DNA from: Siphonobacter sp. BAB-5405
GTDB lineage: Bacteria > Bacteroidota > Bacteroidia > Cytophagales > Spirosomataceae
Direction of reading: 5' to 3'
DNA: 63,947 nucleotides
NCBI RefSeq assembly: GCF_002872335.1
Contig: NZ_NJAG01000029.1
Location: 1 to 63,947 of the forward strand
In this document: positions 19,689 through 27,927 of the stretch, one piece after another
Layout of the letters: every line of letters starts with the position of its first letter
Numbering within the stretch: position 1 is the stretch's first letter
Notes under the pieces: generated by a model
Databases searched by the model: none
What the model saw: only the letters and a program-made list of their open reading frames with translations
What the model was told of the DNA's origin: nothing
Program-made: the position numbers and the translations under genes

Positions 19689-19807
19689 ATGGCTGAATTG
19701 TATGCTTTTTGCAGTCACGGGCTTTCGCGAGTCCTTCTTTGCCGCTCCTGAGAAACGCTACTTTTTTTCTGATGTTTTGAAGAGAACGGGGGCTTTACGA
19801 CCAGGCC

Positions 19808-21694
19808 TTACTCCAACAGGGAAGCCGTTGCCTTAGGCGATCGAATGGTATACGAAAACGGTGCACTTTGGGCTTCGCCGGGTTTCAGATTCCATCGCCA
19901 GTGGAAAATACCCGTCTCGTGATTCACTTCGGCTCCGCTGGCCTGACGATCGAGGATTTCAATCTCTTTCATTTTCGAAATGGGAAACTGATCGTATACC
20001 ACCAGCGAGATAGGTTGGCGACGGGTATTGCGTACGCTGATTTCGTAGCGGCGTTCTTCGGACTGTGTACTGCCCAGGAAGGATTTCTTTGTGAATTCCT
20101 TCTTCTTGATTCGCTGTACCTGCACAGCTTTGTCGCGTCCGAGTGACAAGCGAAGCGTATCGCCCGTATGTTCCAGATTCAGCGTCGATTTCCCTACGTA
20201 ATTGCCCTCCAGGAACAACTGAATATCGCCGTTTAACAAACCGTATTGCTCCCAGTTGGGAATCTGAGCGGTCAGGAATACATCCGAATTGAGTTTGGGT
20301 ACGGCACTGTATTCGTACAGAGCCGGTAATTCGACCTGTTTCACTTCTACGGCGTATACTTTTCCATCCGATGGAATGGTATAGGGCATTTTAATGTCGT
20401 AGGTGAAACTGGTGGGTGCCTCTTTTTCATTCAGCTCCAGGGGTACACCCGCTACTTTTCCCTTCACAGTAGCTACGGCTCCGACTATATCCTGTTTACG
20501 TGGCGTGCCGTATCCTATGGCTACTACTTCATTTAAAGCCTGTTGGTCTGCTTCCAGTTGCACATCCAGTATTTCCGAGAAGAAGGGTTTTCGTTGGGAT
20601 CGAAAGCCAATCCCAGCAAAGACAAGTTGGGTCGCATTTTGAGGTAGTTTCGGTGGAATGCTCAGGCGATATAAGCCATTCTCATCCGTCAGCGTGCCCA
20701 GACTCGTGCCCGATAACGTCACGGAAGCATTGGCAAGGGCTATTCCCGACACGTCTGTTACCTTACCAGAAACCTGGGTAACCGTAGGATTGTACGTTTG
20801 ACTGATGGGTGTATCCTGTTCGGGGTAATAGTTCGTTTGCCCCGTCACCCAGGGTCGTAGCATGGATTGCGTTGCCCGTTGTCGGGGGTCTGCGTTGGAA
20901 AGGCTTAGCTGTACCTGATTCCAGTTTTCGCCCGTGTACTGAAACACCTGAGCTTTGTATCCCATTTGCAGTGGTTTGGTCAGGTCATTAACCCGAGCAT
21001 CATAACTGGGAATCCAGCCGGCATCAGCCACAAAGTAGGTCAGCGTAAACTGAGCCTTTGGGATAGGCTGAGTGCTGGAAACAGTAATCCATACCTCCCC
21101 CACCTGCTGATCCGTATTCGTGTTTATTCGGGTGCGTTCACTGTTCAGAGCTTTGATCTCCTCCTCATACTGGCTGATTTTTCGCTCCAGATCCAGTTGT
21201 TTGGTCAGCACTTCCGTCAGGCGGGTTCGCTGGAAATCCGCCGCTTCTTTAATCTCACTGGCTTTGAGGGTTTGTACTTTCCCACCCAGTTCCTGATTTT
21301 TCAGTAAAAGACTTTCTTCCTGCTTATAGACCTGAAGCAGCTTTTGTTCCAGTTGGATTTTGGCTTCGATCTCAGCCCGACGTTTCTCGAACTGCCGCGT
21401 TTTCTCAAGCCGCGACGAGCCCTCTTCGGCATAACTCTGCTGAGCCTGTACGGACAGAACCGTAAAGTTCCCTTCTCCACTGAGCTGAATACTTTGTTTG
21501 TCAATTTTGGACGAGAGCTCTTTGAAATACAGTTCCGTTCGCCCGGCGGGCAAGGAGGTTTGAGCCGTTCGCTGAATCTGGGCTCCGTTCAGGAAAACCG
21601 TTACTTTTTCGAGTTTGGACGTTAGAGGTACGGGTGTGGATTCCGCCCAGGCTACGGCTGAGCTAAAGAGTAAGAAAAGCAGATACCGCTTCAT
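19808..21694 (-). CDS. MuiA-family (DUF4140/DUF4139) protein with inserted regulatory-like domain
   Basis: Exported protein (signal peptide MKRYLLFLLFSSAVAWA). The N-terminal DUF4140 part (KVTVFLNGAQIQRTAQTSLP) is followed by a coiled coil (about residues 95-190), then DUF4139 strands (YFVADAGWIPSYDARVNDL) and the C-terminal conserved RRYEISVRNTRRQPISLVVYDQ. Between the two DUF4139 parts is an insert: a carboxypeptidase-D-like domain (VSGKVTDVSGIALANASVTL) and then LNEVVAIGYGTPRKQDIVGA, the same motif that links this domain to the plug in SusC proteins. No plug or barrel follows. MuiA was linked to mucoidy in enterobacteria but its mechanism is unknown. The start at 21694 gives the signal peptide. 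Confidence 0.88.
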   Translation of the reverse strand: MKRYLLFLLFSSAVAWAESTPVPLTSKLEKVTVFLNGAQIQRTAQTSLPAGRTELYFKELSSKIDKQSIQLSGEGNFTVLSVQAQQSYAEEGSSRLEKTRQFEKRRAEIEAKIQLEQKLLQVYKQEESLLLKNQELGGKVQTLKASEIKEAADFQRTRLTEVLTKQLDLERKISQYEEEIKALNSERTRINTNTDQQVGEVWITVSSTQPIPKAQFTLTYFVADAGWIPSYDARVNDLTKPLQMGYKAQVFQYTGENWNQVQLSLSNADPRQRATQSMLRPWVTGQTNYYPEQDTPISQTYNPTVTQVSGKVTDVSGIALANASVTLSGTSLGTLTDENGLYRLSIPPKLPQNATQLVFAGIGFRSQRKPFFSEILDVQLEADQQALNEVVAIGYGTPRKQDIVGAVATVKGKVAGVPLELNEKEAPTSFTYDIKMPYTIPSDGKVYAVEVKQVELPALYEYSAVPKLNSDVFLTAQIPNWEQYGLLNGDIQLFLEGNYVGKSTLNLEHTGDTLRLSLGRDKAVQVQRIKKKEFTKKSFLGSTQSEERRYEISVRNTRRQPISLVVYDQFPISKMKEIEILDRQASGAEVNHETGIFHWRWNLKPGEAQSAPFSYTIRSPKATASLLE

Positions 21695-21785
21695 AAGGAA
21701 AGGGTTAAGATTCATCCTCTGGATGCAGGCTTAACTTCAATTCCATACGACTACTGATTTTTTTTTCTTTTTAATTTTCAGGCGA

Positions 21786-21832
21786 TCACAGGAAAAGCCC
21801 ACTGACAGCTAGTCAGTGGGCTTTTCCTGTGA
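21786..21832 (-). terminator. 21-bp perfect hairpin ending the gene remnant
   Basis: TCACAGGAAAAGCCCACTGAC pairs in full with the other arm at 21812-21832 around a 5-nt loop. It lies 18 nt after the stop codon of a minus-strand gene remnant, so it most likely was that gene's terminator. It has little T tract (TTTTTAGTTTTC read outward on the opposite strand), so assignment by position is inference. Confidence 0.5.
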
Positions 21833-21850
21833 AAACTAAAAACGTTTCAC

Positions 21851-22012
21851 CTATTGCTTCGCATAACCACGAAGCTGTCTTTTCACCCAATCCATATCCG
21901 ATTGCAGGGAAGCGGTTTCTTTCCGAAGATTCTCGTTGGTCGCCCGAAGTTTCGCATTTTCAGCTTTCAGCTGATTCACCTCTTCGATGAGTGCTTTGAT
22001 TGCAATCCTGCA
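21851..22012 (-). pseudogene. C-terminal remnant of a coiled-coil gene
   Basis: On the minus strand a frame of about 53 codons ends at the TAG at 21851 and begins abruptly after a stop near 22013, with no usable start codon. It reads IKALIEEVNQLKAENAKLRA, then NENLRKETASLQ, DMDWVKRQL and YAKQ: a heptad coiled coil like the tail end of secreted Bacteroidota proteins with an intramolecular-chaperone (peptidase S74) or tail-fibre domain. The rest of the gene is missing, so this is a deletion scar. Codon usage and the terminator-like hairpin after it support a former real gene. Confidence 0.5.
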
Positions 22013-22245
22013 CTATCTACACCAAACAGAACAGTTTTACCGGGGCAACATGAAAAAGCCTGGGAGAAGAAGTACCAATACCCACCTGAGCCTACGAAGA
22101 AAGAGCGGCAGCCAGCAGGCCCGCCGTAAGTAAAGCGTGTTTACAAAAGGTGTGTAAATAAGGTTCAACCCATGGGCAATGCTTGTAAAGATAGAGTATA
22201 CGTATACACCTTACTTCCGGGAAATTAAGCATTCGTCAGAGGATT
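22013..22245 (+). other. Possible second gene remnant and leader of the sigma-factor gene
   Basis: On the plus strand a short frame ending at 22129 reads HEKAWEKKYQYPPEPTKKER before QPAGPP and a stop. It could be the tail of another lost gene abutting the remnant on the opposite strand, or chance coding. No family is recognised. From 22130 to 22245 there is only AT-rich leader of the ECF sigma gene, with TAACCTTTG near 22245-22253 resembling a -7 element. Confidence 0.3.
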
Positions 22246-22265
22246 AACCTTTGTTACCTACTATC

Positions 22266-22871
22266 TTGCCAGCGGCTACCAACGCCCTATTGACTGTGTT
22301 TCTGAAACTATTCCGCAAATCCGATGCCGTCCCCAGTGAAACCGAACTGCTTGAGCAGTATCGGCAAACGGGTGATTTGCGGATTTTGGGGCAGTTGTAC
22401 GAACCGCACATGGAAATGCTGTACGCCGTTTGTTACAAGTACCTTTCCAGCGAAGACGCCGCCAAAGATGCCGTTATGCAGGTGTTTGAAGAACTGGTAA
22501 ACAAAGCCCGTACGCACGAGATTAGTAACTGGAAAAGCTGGCTGCACAGCGTAGCCAAGAACTACTGTCTGATGCAATTGCGAAGCCGCAAAGAATTTGT
22601 TGACGCCGAACGTATGGAATCGGAAGACCGTTTGCATCTAGTAGAAGAAGCCCCCGAAGAACCGTTGCCCTTGCAGGAGCTGGACGATTGTCTGAAAAAA
22701 CTCAATCGCGAACAGCAACAAACGGTATCGCTGTTTTTTTTACAGGAAAAAAGTTACCGACAGATTGTCGAGGAAACGGGTTACGAACTCAATCAGGTGA
22801 AGAGTTATTTACAGAACGGGCGGCGGAATCTCAAGCTTTGCATGGAAGCCCAGGTAGAGCGATTTTCCTAG
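22266..22871 (+). CDS. ECF-type RNA polymerase sigma factor
   Basis: Alternative sigma-70 factor of the extracytoplasmic function class. Region 2 covers ILGQLYEPHMEMLYAVCYKYL, then DAAKDAVMQVFEELVNKAR and NWKSWLHSVAKNYCL (core and -10 binding); region 4 is LNREQQQTVSLFFLQEKSYRQIVEETGYELNQVK cut into shorter helices, including the helix-turn-helix for -35 recognition. There is no ATG before the conserved part; TTG codons at 22251, 22266 and 22290 and a GTG at 22296 are candidates, and because the likely promoter lies at 22245-22253 a start at 22266 or later is preferred. The next gene starts 14 nt after and looks like its membrane anti-sigma partner. Confidence 0.85.
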   Translation: MPAATNALLTVFLKLFRKSDAVPSETELLEQYRQTGDLRILGQLYEPHMEMLYAVCYKYLSSEDAAKDAVMQVFEELVNKARTHEISNWKSWLHSVAKNYCLMQLRSRKEFVDAERMESEDRLHLVEEAPEEPLPLQELDDCLKKLNREQQQTVSLFFLQEKSYRQIVEETGYELNQVKSYLQNGRRNLKLCMEAQVERFS

Positions 22872-22885
22872 TACCTAAATCAAGC

Positions 22886-23929
22886 ATGGCAGCACCCCAA
22901 ATCACCGCAGAATTGCTCCGCCGTTACGTGGCGGGTCAGGCATCGGATGCCGAGCAGCACGCCGTCGAGCGGGCCGCTCTGGAAGATCCGTTTGTGGCGG
23001 ATGCTTTGGAGGGATTTCAGACCCTGCCTTCACCCGTACCCACTGATTTATCGCAAAAACTCTCGTCCCGTATTACTTCGCCCCGGCCTCTCTCTATCGT
23101 TTACGGACGAAGAATCGCCGTTGCGGCGAGTCTGGTTGGCGTACTTGCTACGGCCTACGTACTGCTAACGAGCATTCCCCAAACGCCACCAGCGATAAGC
23201 GTAGCGACTCAACCTTCGCCCACTCTGCCAGCAGCCCCTGCGGATACGGCGGTCGAGCAGCCAGCCCCTGCCTTACAGGCTATGGAGGCTCCCACTCCGT
23301 CGGCCCGCAAGAAAATCGACGTACCCGCTCAGGTGCAGGAAATGTCGGTGGATACGGCTATCCATTTATCCCCGCTCGCGGTTGAAGCTCCGATGATGGC
23401 CACGCGTATGCTGCGAGAGCCGCTGCCTGCCCAGGTTGATTCCTTGGCCGCTAGCTCAAAAGAGCATAGCGTTGCCCTGGGTTCTACCAAACTGGACGGT
23501 ACGTCCCGGCAACCCTCGCTGATGATGCGTCGTAAAAAACCGGCGGCTTCCGTAGAAACAGGTTCCGTATCCCGCCTCAAGCGTTCCGATAGTACAGGCG
23601 AACTGGAACTGGAAACCGAAGCTGATTACGCCGCCCGGACGCGTGATTCGGTTGTAGTAACCGAAGTTCCTACCGTACCGCCGCAGCCCCAGGGCGGTAT
23701 GGAAGCGGTGCAAGCGTATCTGCTCGAAAAGAGCCAGCAACGCCTGCAGGGAGCTCTACTGGAAATTAATTTCCGGAAAAATGGTTCGATTAGCCGCGTA
23801 CGATTCCTGCAGAATCCGGGTCGGGTTTCCCGCCGGGAAGTGCTGCTCTGGTTACAGCAAGGGCCTCGCTGGCAAGCGGCCTTCACGGCTCAGGGCTCAG
23901 TAGCTTTCACGCTGAACCTTTCCCTTTGA
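22886..23929 (+). CDS. Membrane anti-sigma-like protein with TonB-like C-terminus
   Basis: Single-pass inner-membrane protein, 347 residues. Residues 1-50 (ITAELLRRYVAGQASDAEQH, then DPFVADALEGF) resemble the cytoplasmic anti-sigma domain of Bacteroidota, followed by one membrane helix (RRIAVAASLVGVLATAYVLL, about residues 70-90), a long proline/alanine/serine-rich periplasmic spacer and a final segment (YLLEKSQQRLQGALLEINFR, then GSISRVRFLQNPG) that looks like the beta-alpha-beta end of TonB. The arrangement suggests it holds the upstream sigma factor and senses an outer-membrane or envelope signal. It is not a FecR protein, since it lacks the FecR middle domain. The start is the ATG after the sigma stop. 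Confidence 0.75.
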   Translation: MAAPQITAELLRRYVAGQASDAEQHAVERAALEDPFVADALEGFQTLPSPVPTDLSQKLSSRITSPRPLSIVYGRRIAVAASLVGVLATAYVLLTSIPQTPPAISVATQPSPTLPAAPADTAVEQPAPALQAMEAPTPSARKKIDVPAQVQEMSVDTAIHLSPLAVEAPMMATRMLREPLPAQVDSLAASSKEHSVALGSTKLDGTSRQPSLMMRRKKPAASVETGSVSRLKRSDSTGELELETEADYAARTRDSVVVTEVPTVPPQPQGGMEAVQAYLLEKSQQRLQGALLEINFRKNGSISRVRFLQNPGRVSRREVLLWLQQGPRWQAAFTAQGSVAFTLNLSL

Positions 23930-23935
23930 GCATAA

Positions 23936-23969
23936 AAAATCCCTGTTCTGGTGAAATGAGAACAGGGAT
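23936..23969 (-). terminator. Intrinsic terminator of proC
   Basis: 11-bp stem ATCCCTGTTCT/AGAACAGGGAT with a 9-nt loop. On the minus strand it is followed by TTTTTT, 20 nt after the proC stop; the plus side has no T tract, so it may only partly serve the anti-sigma gene. Confidence 0.8.
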
Positions 23970-23988
23970 GTATGGTTCGTAATTTCTC

Positions 23989-24789
23989 TTACTTCGATAG
24001 TTCTGTGGAGCGTTTCTGAGCGGCGTGTAAACCCGCAATCAGCGATTCGGCCAGGTGATTCTCTTCGAAGGTTTTCAGGGCCGCTTCGGTCGTACCGCCC
24101 TTGGAGGCTACAGCTTTGATCAGCTCATCAAGACTTTTATCGGCCGTCTGAATTAAATGATATGACCCTAACATGGTTTGTTTGACGAGTTGTGCCGAAA
24201 GACTTTCGGGGAAACCCATTTGCTTTCCGGCTTCAATCATCGCCTTTACCAGATAGAAAAAGTACGCGGGTCCGGAGCCACTGACGGCGGTCACGGCATC
24301 CAGCAGACTTTCGTCCTCCAGAAATACTGAACGTCCCGTGGCGTTGATGAGGTTTTCGACCCGGCGTAAATTTTGAATATCGACTTCTTTCGCCGCCGCA
24401 AAAGCTGTCATTCCCATTCCCAACATGGCCGGGGTATTGGGCATGGCCCGTACCACCAGCGGGTGATCCAGCACGGTCTGAATTTTCTGAATGGATACGC
24501 CTGCCATGATACTCAGAACCACCTGATTATACCGAATAACGGGTTTCAGTTCCGCGTGTACGCCCGCAAAATCCTGGGGTTTTACCGCCAGAATAATCAA
24601 ATCGGCTTCACTGATTCGCGGTCCGATGGTATCCACAACGACCCCCGTCCGCTCGGCCCGGAGTGCCTCGCCGCGTTCGGCCGATTTCTCGATCAGAAAC
24701 AGGTTTTCTTTTTGAACCAGATCGTACTGAATAAAGGATTTGGCAAAAGCCATTCCCATATTCCCACACCCAATAATGGCAAGCTTCAT
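23989..24789 (-). CDS. proC: Pyrroline-5-carboxylate reductase
   Basis: Last step of proline synthesis: reduces pyrroline-5-carboxylate to L-proline with NAD(P)H in the cytoplasm. The Rossmann motif is IGCGNMGMAFAKSF at the N-terminus; the dimer/active-site region is VSGSGPAYFFYLVKAMIEAG, and GGTTEAALKTFEENHL is the conserved C-terminus. Length 266 is normal. A longer frame exists, but the ATG at 24789 starts right at MKLAIIGCGNMG as in other ProC proteins. It is 29 nt from the next minus-strand gene, a four-helix-bundle protein, so the two may be one transcript. Confidence 0.95.
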   Translation of the reverse strand: MKLAIIGCGNMGMAFAKSFIQYDLVQKENLFLIEKSAERGEALRAERTGVVVDTIGPRISEADLIILAVKPQDFAGVHAELKPVIRYNQVVLSIMAGVSIQKIQTVLDHPLVVRAMPNTPAMLGMGMTAFAAAKEVDIQNLRRVENLINATGRSVFLEDESLLDAVTAVSGSGPAYFFYLVKAMIEAGKQMGFPESLSAQLVKQTMLGSYHLIQTADKSLDELIKAVASKGGTTEAALKTFEENHLAESLIAGLHAAQKRSTELSK

Positions 24790-24818
24790 AACAGAGGAAA
24801 GATGATAGATGAAAGACG

Positions 24819-25172
24819 TTATCGTTTCATTTTGGAGGTTTTGATACTGGCAATGAGAAGCTTTTGAATCTCTTCGCAATCCATTAAAAAGGAATTTGCC
24901 AAGCGATCTTCCAGTAATTTACTATCCCTGAGCAAGGAAAGCCAGTAATGCGTCTCACTAGCCTCCTTATTAGCAATTGCCAGCTTATGAATAAAATCGG
25001 GTCTACTTTCAGCCTGTTCAGCTTCGCGAATAAGAGCACCAATGGCCGTACCACTTCTCAGTACCTGTTTTGAAAGGACGTATTCTTTCTGCTCGTCCCT
25101 GAGAAAAGAATACAGTTTGATGATACGCAGAGCAAAAGCATAAGATTTTTGGTTAGCGACTTTCTCTTTCAT
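24819..25172 (-). CDS. Four-helix-bundle (23S rRNA intervening-sequence type) protein
   Basis: 117 residues that fold as four amphipathic helices: SYAFALRIIKLYSFLRDEQK, LSKQVLRSGTAIGALIREAE, DFIHKLAIANKEASETHYWL and a final helix after LLEDRLANSF. This is the S23/IVP family first seen inside 23S rRNA intervening sequences and common as small genes dispersed in Bacteroidota chromosomes. The pattern KQVLRSGTAIG.L..EA is conserved. Its function is not established; RNA-binding has been suggested from its origin. Here it is embedded between proC and a thioredoxin-like gene, with no rRNA nearby, so it is a dispersed copy. Confidence 0.85.
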   Translation of the reverse strand: MKEKVANQKSYAFALRIIKLYSFLRDEQKEYVLSKQVLRSGTAIGALIREAEQAESRPDFIHKLAIANKEASETHYWLSLLRDSKLLEDRLANSFLMDCEEIQKLLIASIKTSKMKR

Positions 25173-25256
25173 ACAAGAAGCAGGCTAAATTTGAGTAAAT
25201 ATACTCAGACCTAACCGTAGTCACTATCCTCTCACCTCTTTACTCTACTTATCTAC

Positions 25257-26369
25257 TTAGGGCATTAACTCCTTCAACTTGGCCTCTAAAGCCTCGCCGC
25301 GAAGTTCTTTGGCGATGACCTTTCCCTGCGGATCGATGAGTACCGTGAAGGGAATGTGCTGGATCCCGTAATCAATGGCCGCGGCGGAATCGAAGTATTT
25401 CAGGTCGGATACCTGCGTCCAGGTCAGGCCATCCTTCTGAATAGCGTCCGTCCACAGTTTCCGGTCTGAATCCAGCGATACACCATAGACCGTAAAGCCT
25501 TTGTCTTTGTACTGATTGTACAGGCGAACCACGTTGGGGTTCTCCCGACGGCAGGGACCGCACCAGCCCGCCCAGAAATCGATGAGTACGTATTTACCGC
25601 GTAACGAAGAAAGCGAGACAATCTTCTGCTGCGGATCGGGCAGGTTGATTTCCGGAGCCGGACTACCAATGCTCAGGCCTTTCCGACTGGTTTGTACCCG
25701 ACGCACCGTAGCGATAAACGCTTTGTAAATCTTAACATTAGGCTTTTCTTTTTCAAACCGATCGGCCAGTTGTTCGAATACTTCGAAATCCTGTTCCTGG
25801 TTCAGGAAATTGGTAGCGTACAGAGCCGCCAGCGAAGAGCCCATTTCCGGCAGTAAAGCCTTGACCTTGGTTACCATGTCGGTCTGACCCTGTTCAAACT
25901 GCTGCTGAATTTTCTGCTGAGCCGCTTTATCTTTTTTCTGGGTAGCCTGTTCGTACGACAAATTCAGTCGATCCACCTGATTCTTGAAAGCGGCGGCCAT
26001 GGCATTGAGCTGATCGTAGTAAGCCATGTTTTTCGAGCCCGTCACCTTGGTTGCCTGCGGAGCCTTTACGTCGGCCTCTACCTGAAGATTTTCGCCGCCT
26101 TCCAGCAGCAGAATAACCGGTTTGCTTCCGCCAAGCAACAAGCGGTAAAAACCACCTCCATCGAGTACTTTCCCTTTCATTTCGAATCCCTGACTCGTAA
26201 TCACGGACGAATCAATGGATACGGGCAAGCCGCGATCATTGACGATTTGCAGGTATGCTTTTTCATTAACATTCGGGTTTCGTACCTGGCCCTGAATATG
26301 GTAGGTATCCTGCTGAGCGAAACCCGTCAGCGTACCCAGGAAAAGAATCGTGGAAAAAATCAGTTTCAT
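25257..26369 (-). CDS. TlpA-like thioredoxin domain protein (DUF4369 type)
   Basis: Periplasmic or membrane-linked thiol-disulfide protein. Signal peptide MKLIFSTILFLGTLTGFAQQ; residues about 25-110 resemble the DUF4369 beta domain (YHIQGQVRNPNVNEKAYLQI), then helices, then an AhpC/TSA-type thioredoxin fold with the redox motif WAGWCGPCRRENP (both Cys present) and the cis-Pro region IPFTVLIDPQGK. It may reduce or repair exported proteins or cytochrome thiols. It overlaps gatB by 4 nt (ATGA), so the two are translationally coupled, which is unusual for such unrelated functions but likely just chromosomal crowding. Confidence 0.92.
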   Translation of the reverse strand: MKLIFSTILFLGTLTGFAQQDTYHIQGQVRNPNVNEKAYLQIVNDRGLPVSIDSSVITSQGFEMKGKVLDGGGFYRLLLGGSKPVILLLEGGENLQVEADVKAPQATKVTGSKNMAYYDQLNAMAAAFKNQVDRLNLSYEQATQKKDKAAQQKIQQQFEQGQTDMVTKVKALLPEMGSSLAALYATNFLNQEQDFEVFEQLADRFEKEKPNVKIYKAFIATVRRVQTSRKGLSIGSPAPEINLPDPQQKIVSLSSLRGKYVLIDFWAGWCGPCRRENPNVVRLYNQYKDKGFTVYGVSLDSDRKLWTDAIQKDGLTWTQVSDLKYFDSAAAIDYGIQHIPFTVLIDPQGKVIAKELRGEALEAKLKELMP

Positions 26370-27829
26370 AGCGTACTAGCGTCTAACGATTGGGCGACGA
26401 GCTGATTGGTTACTTTCGGGTCGGCCTGGCCTTTCGACTTTTTCATGACTTCGCCCACGAATAATCCAATCAGTCCTTTTTTGCCTTTTTTGTATTCCTT
26501 GACCTTATCGGGCCAGGCTTGTAATACTTCATCAATCAACGCCTGAAGTACGTCACTATTGCCCTGTTGCAGCAGTTGCAAACGTTCGGCCAGTGCCAGC
26601 GGCGAAACATCAGGCGTTTGAATCAGAGCCGGAAACAGCTTCTGAGCGGCCGCCGAGTGACTGACTTTGTTTTCTTCCACCAGTTGAATCAGAGCCGCCA
26701 GCGTCTGCGGGGCTAACGGAAAGTCCGTCAGATCCTGCTTGCTTTCGTTCATCCAGGTACGAACGGAACCCATCAACCAGTTTGCAGCCGTTTTTGGAGT
26801 CGTCCCTGCGGCAATTAGAGCCTCCAGATACGCAACCGTTGCTTTCGATTCAGTCAGCGACAAAGCATCGGCTTCGTTGAGTCCGTACTGCGTCGTGTAG
26901 GTTTGAACCAGCTGGCGGGGCAGCGTTGGCATCTGGCTACGGATGCTTTCCAGCTGTTCGTCCGTAATCAGAATGGGCACCAGATCCGGCTCGGGGAAAT
27001 ACCGATAATCGTTCATCGTTTCCTTCACCCGCATGCCGTAGGTCCGACCCGTTTCGGGATCGAACATCCGCGTTTCCTGAATGATGGTTTCGCCGGCTTC
27101 AACCATGGCTACCTGCCGCTCGTATTCGTACTCGATGGCTTTTTGCAGAAAACGAACCGAGTTCATGTTCTTTACTTCCACCTTCGTACCCAGCACCGGA
27201 TCGCCGAACTTGCGAACAGAGATGTTGGCGTCGCAACGCAAACTGCCTTCCTCCATGTTGCCATCGCAGATGTCCAGGTAGCGAACCAGCTTCCGTACCT
27301 CCGTCAAATACGCTCCGGCTTCTTCAGCCGAACGCATCGAGGGGTCCGATACAATTTCAATGAGTGGAGTTCCGGCCCGGTTGTAATCGAGCAGGGTATC
27401 GCTGGAATGTTCGTCGTGAATGGATTTGCCCGCGTCTTCTTCCAAATGCGTATGGTGCATCGGAATGGCCTTTTCCTGCCCATCTTTTCCCTTAATCCAG
27501 ATTTCACCACCGATACAGATCGGATGTTTGTCCTGTGAAATCTGATAGCCTTTTGGCAGATCGGGATAGAAGTAGTTTTTCCGGTCGAATACCGTACGGC
27601 GGGCAATCTGACTATTGGTCGCCAGTCCGAAACGTACGGCCAGTTCTACCGCTTTGGCATTCAGCTTGGGCAAGGTGCCGGGATGCCCCAGCGTGATAAC
27701 GGAGATATTCCGGTTGGGCAGTGAGCCGAACTGGTTGGCATCAGCCGCGAAAATTTTACTTTCGGTCAGTAACTGGGCATGGACTTCCAGACCAATGACC
27801 AGCTCGTACTGGGATTTAATCGACGACAC
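26366..27829 (-). CDS. gatB: Aspartyl/glutamyl-tRNA amidotransferase subunit B
   Basis: Subunit of GatCAB, which converts Glu-tRNA(Gln) or Asp-tRNA(Asn) to the amidated form, using glutamine and ATP; GatB binds the tRNA and ATP. The family sequence is clear: YELVIGLEVHAQLLTESKIF, the kinase-like core with MEEGSLRCDANISVR and EVKNMNSVRFLQKAI, and the helical YqeY-like tail ending PKVTNQLVAQSL. Length 487 is normal. The start is GTG at 27829, which begins one residue before the usual SIKSQYE. gatA and gatC are not in the window, so the subunits are dispersed. Confidence 0.95.
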   Translation of the reverse strand: MSSIKSQYELVIGLEVHAQLLTESKIFAADANQFGSLPNRNISVITLGHPGTLPKLNAKAVELAVRFGLATNSQIARRTVFDRKNYFYPDLPKGYQISQDKHPICIGGEIWIKGKDGQEKAIPMHHTHLEEDAGKSIHDEHSSDTLLDYNRAGTPLIEIVSDPSMRSAEEAGAYLTEVRKLVRYLDICDGNMEEGSLRCDANISVRKFGDPVLGTKVEVKNMNSVRFLQKAIEYEYERQVAMVEAGETIIQETRMFDPETGRTYGMRVKETMNDYRYFPEPDLVPILITDEQLESIRSQMPTLPRQLVQTYTTQYGLNEADALSLTESKATVAYLEALIAAGTTPKTAANWLMGSVRTWMNESKQDLTDFPLAPQTLAALIQLVEENKVSHSAAAQKLFPALIQTPDVSPLALAERLQLLQQGNSDVLQALIDEVLQAWPDKVKEYKKGKKGLIGLFVGEVMKKSKGQADPKVTNQLVAQSLDASTL

Positions 27830-27927
27830 GGTAGGCTATAATGGATCAGAACGCAAAGGTACGCTTTTATGGGGAAAGGCTTTAGCCCGGCTCCGAATTC
27901 AACGGTACCGGGCTATGGGCTCAAGGG

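Noticed and set aside
26903-27538. 211-residue plus-strand frame
   Set aside because: Antisense to gatB; no recognisable pattern.
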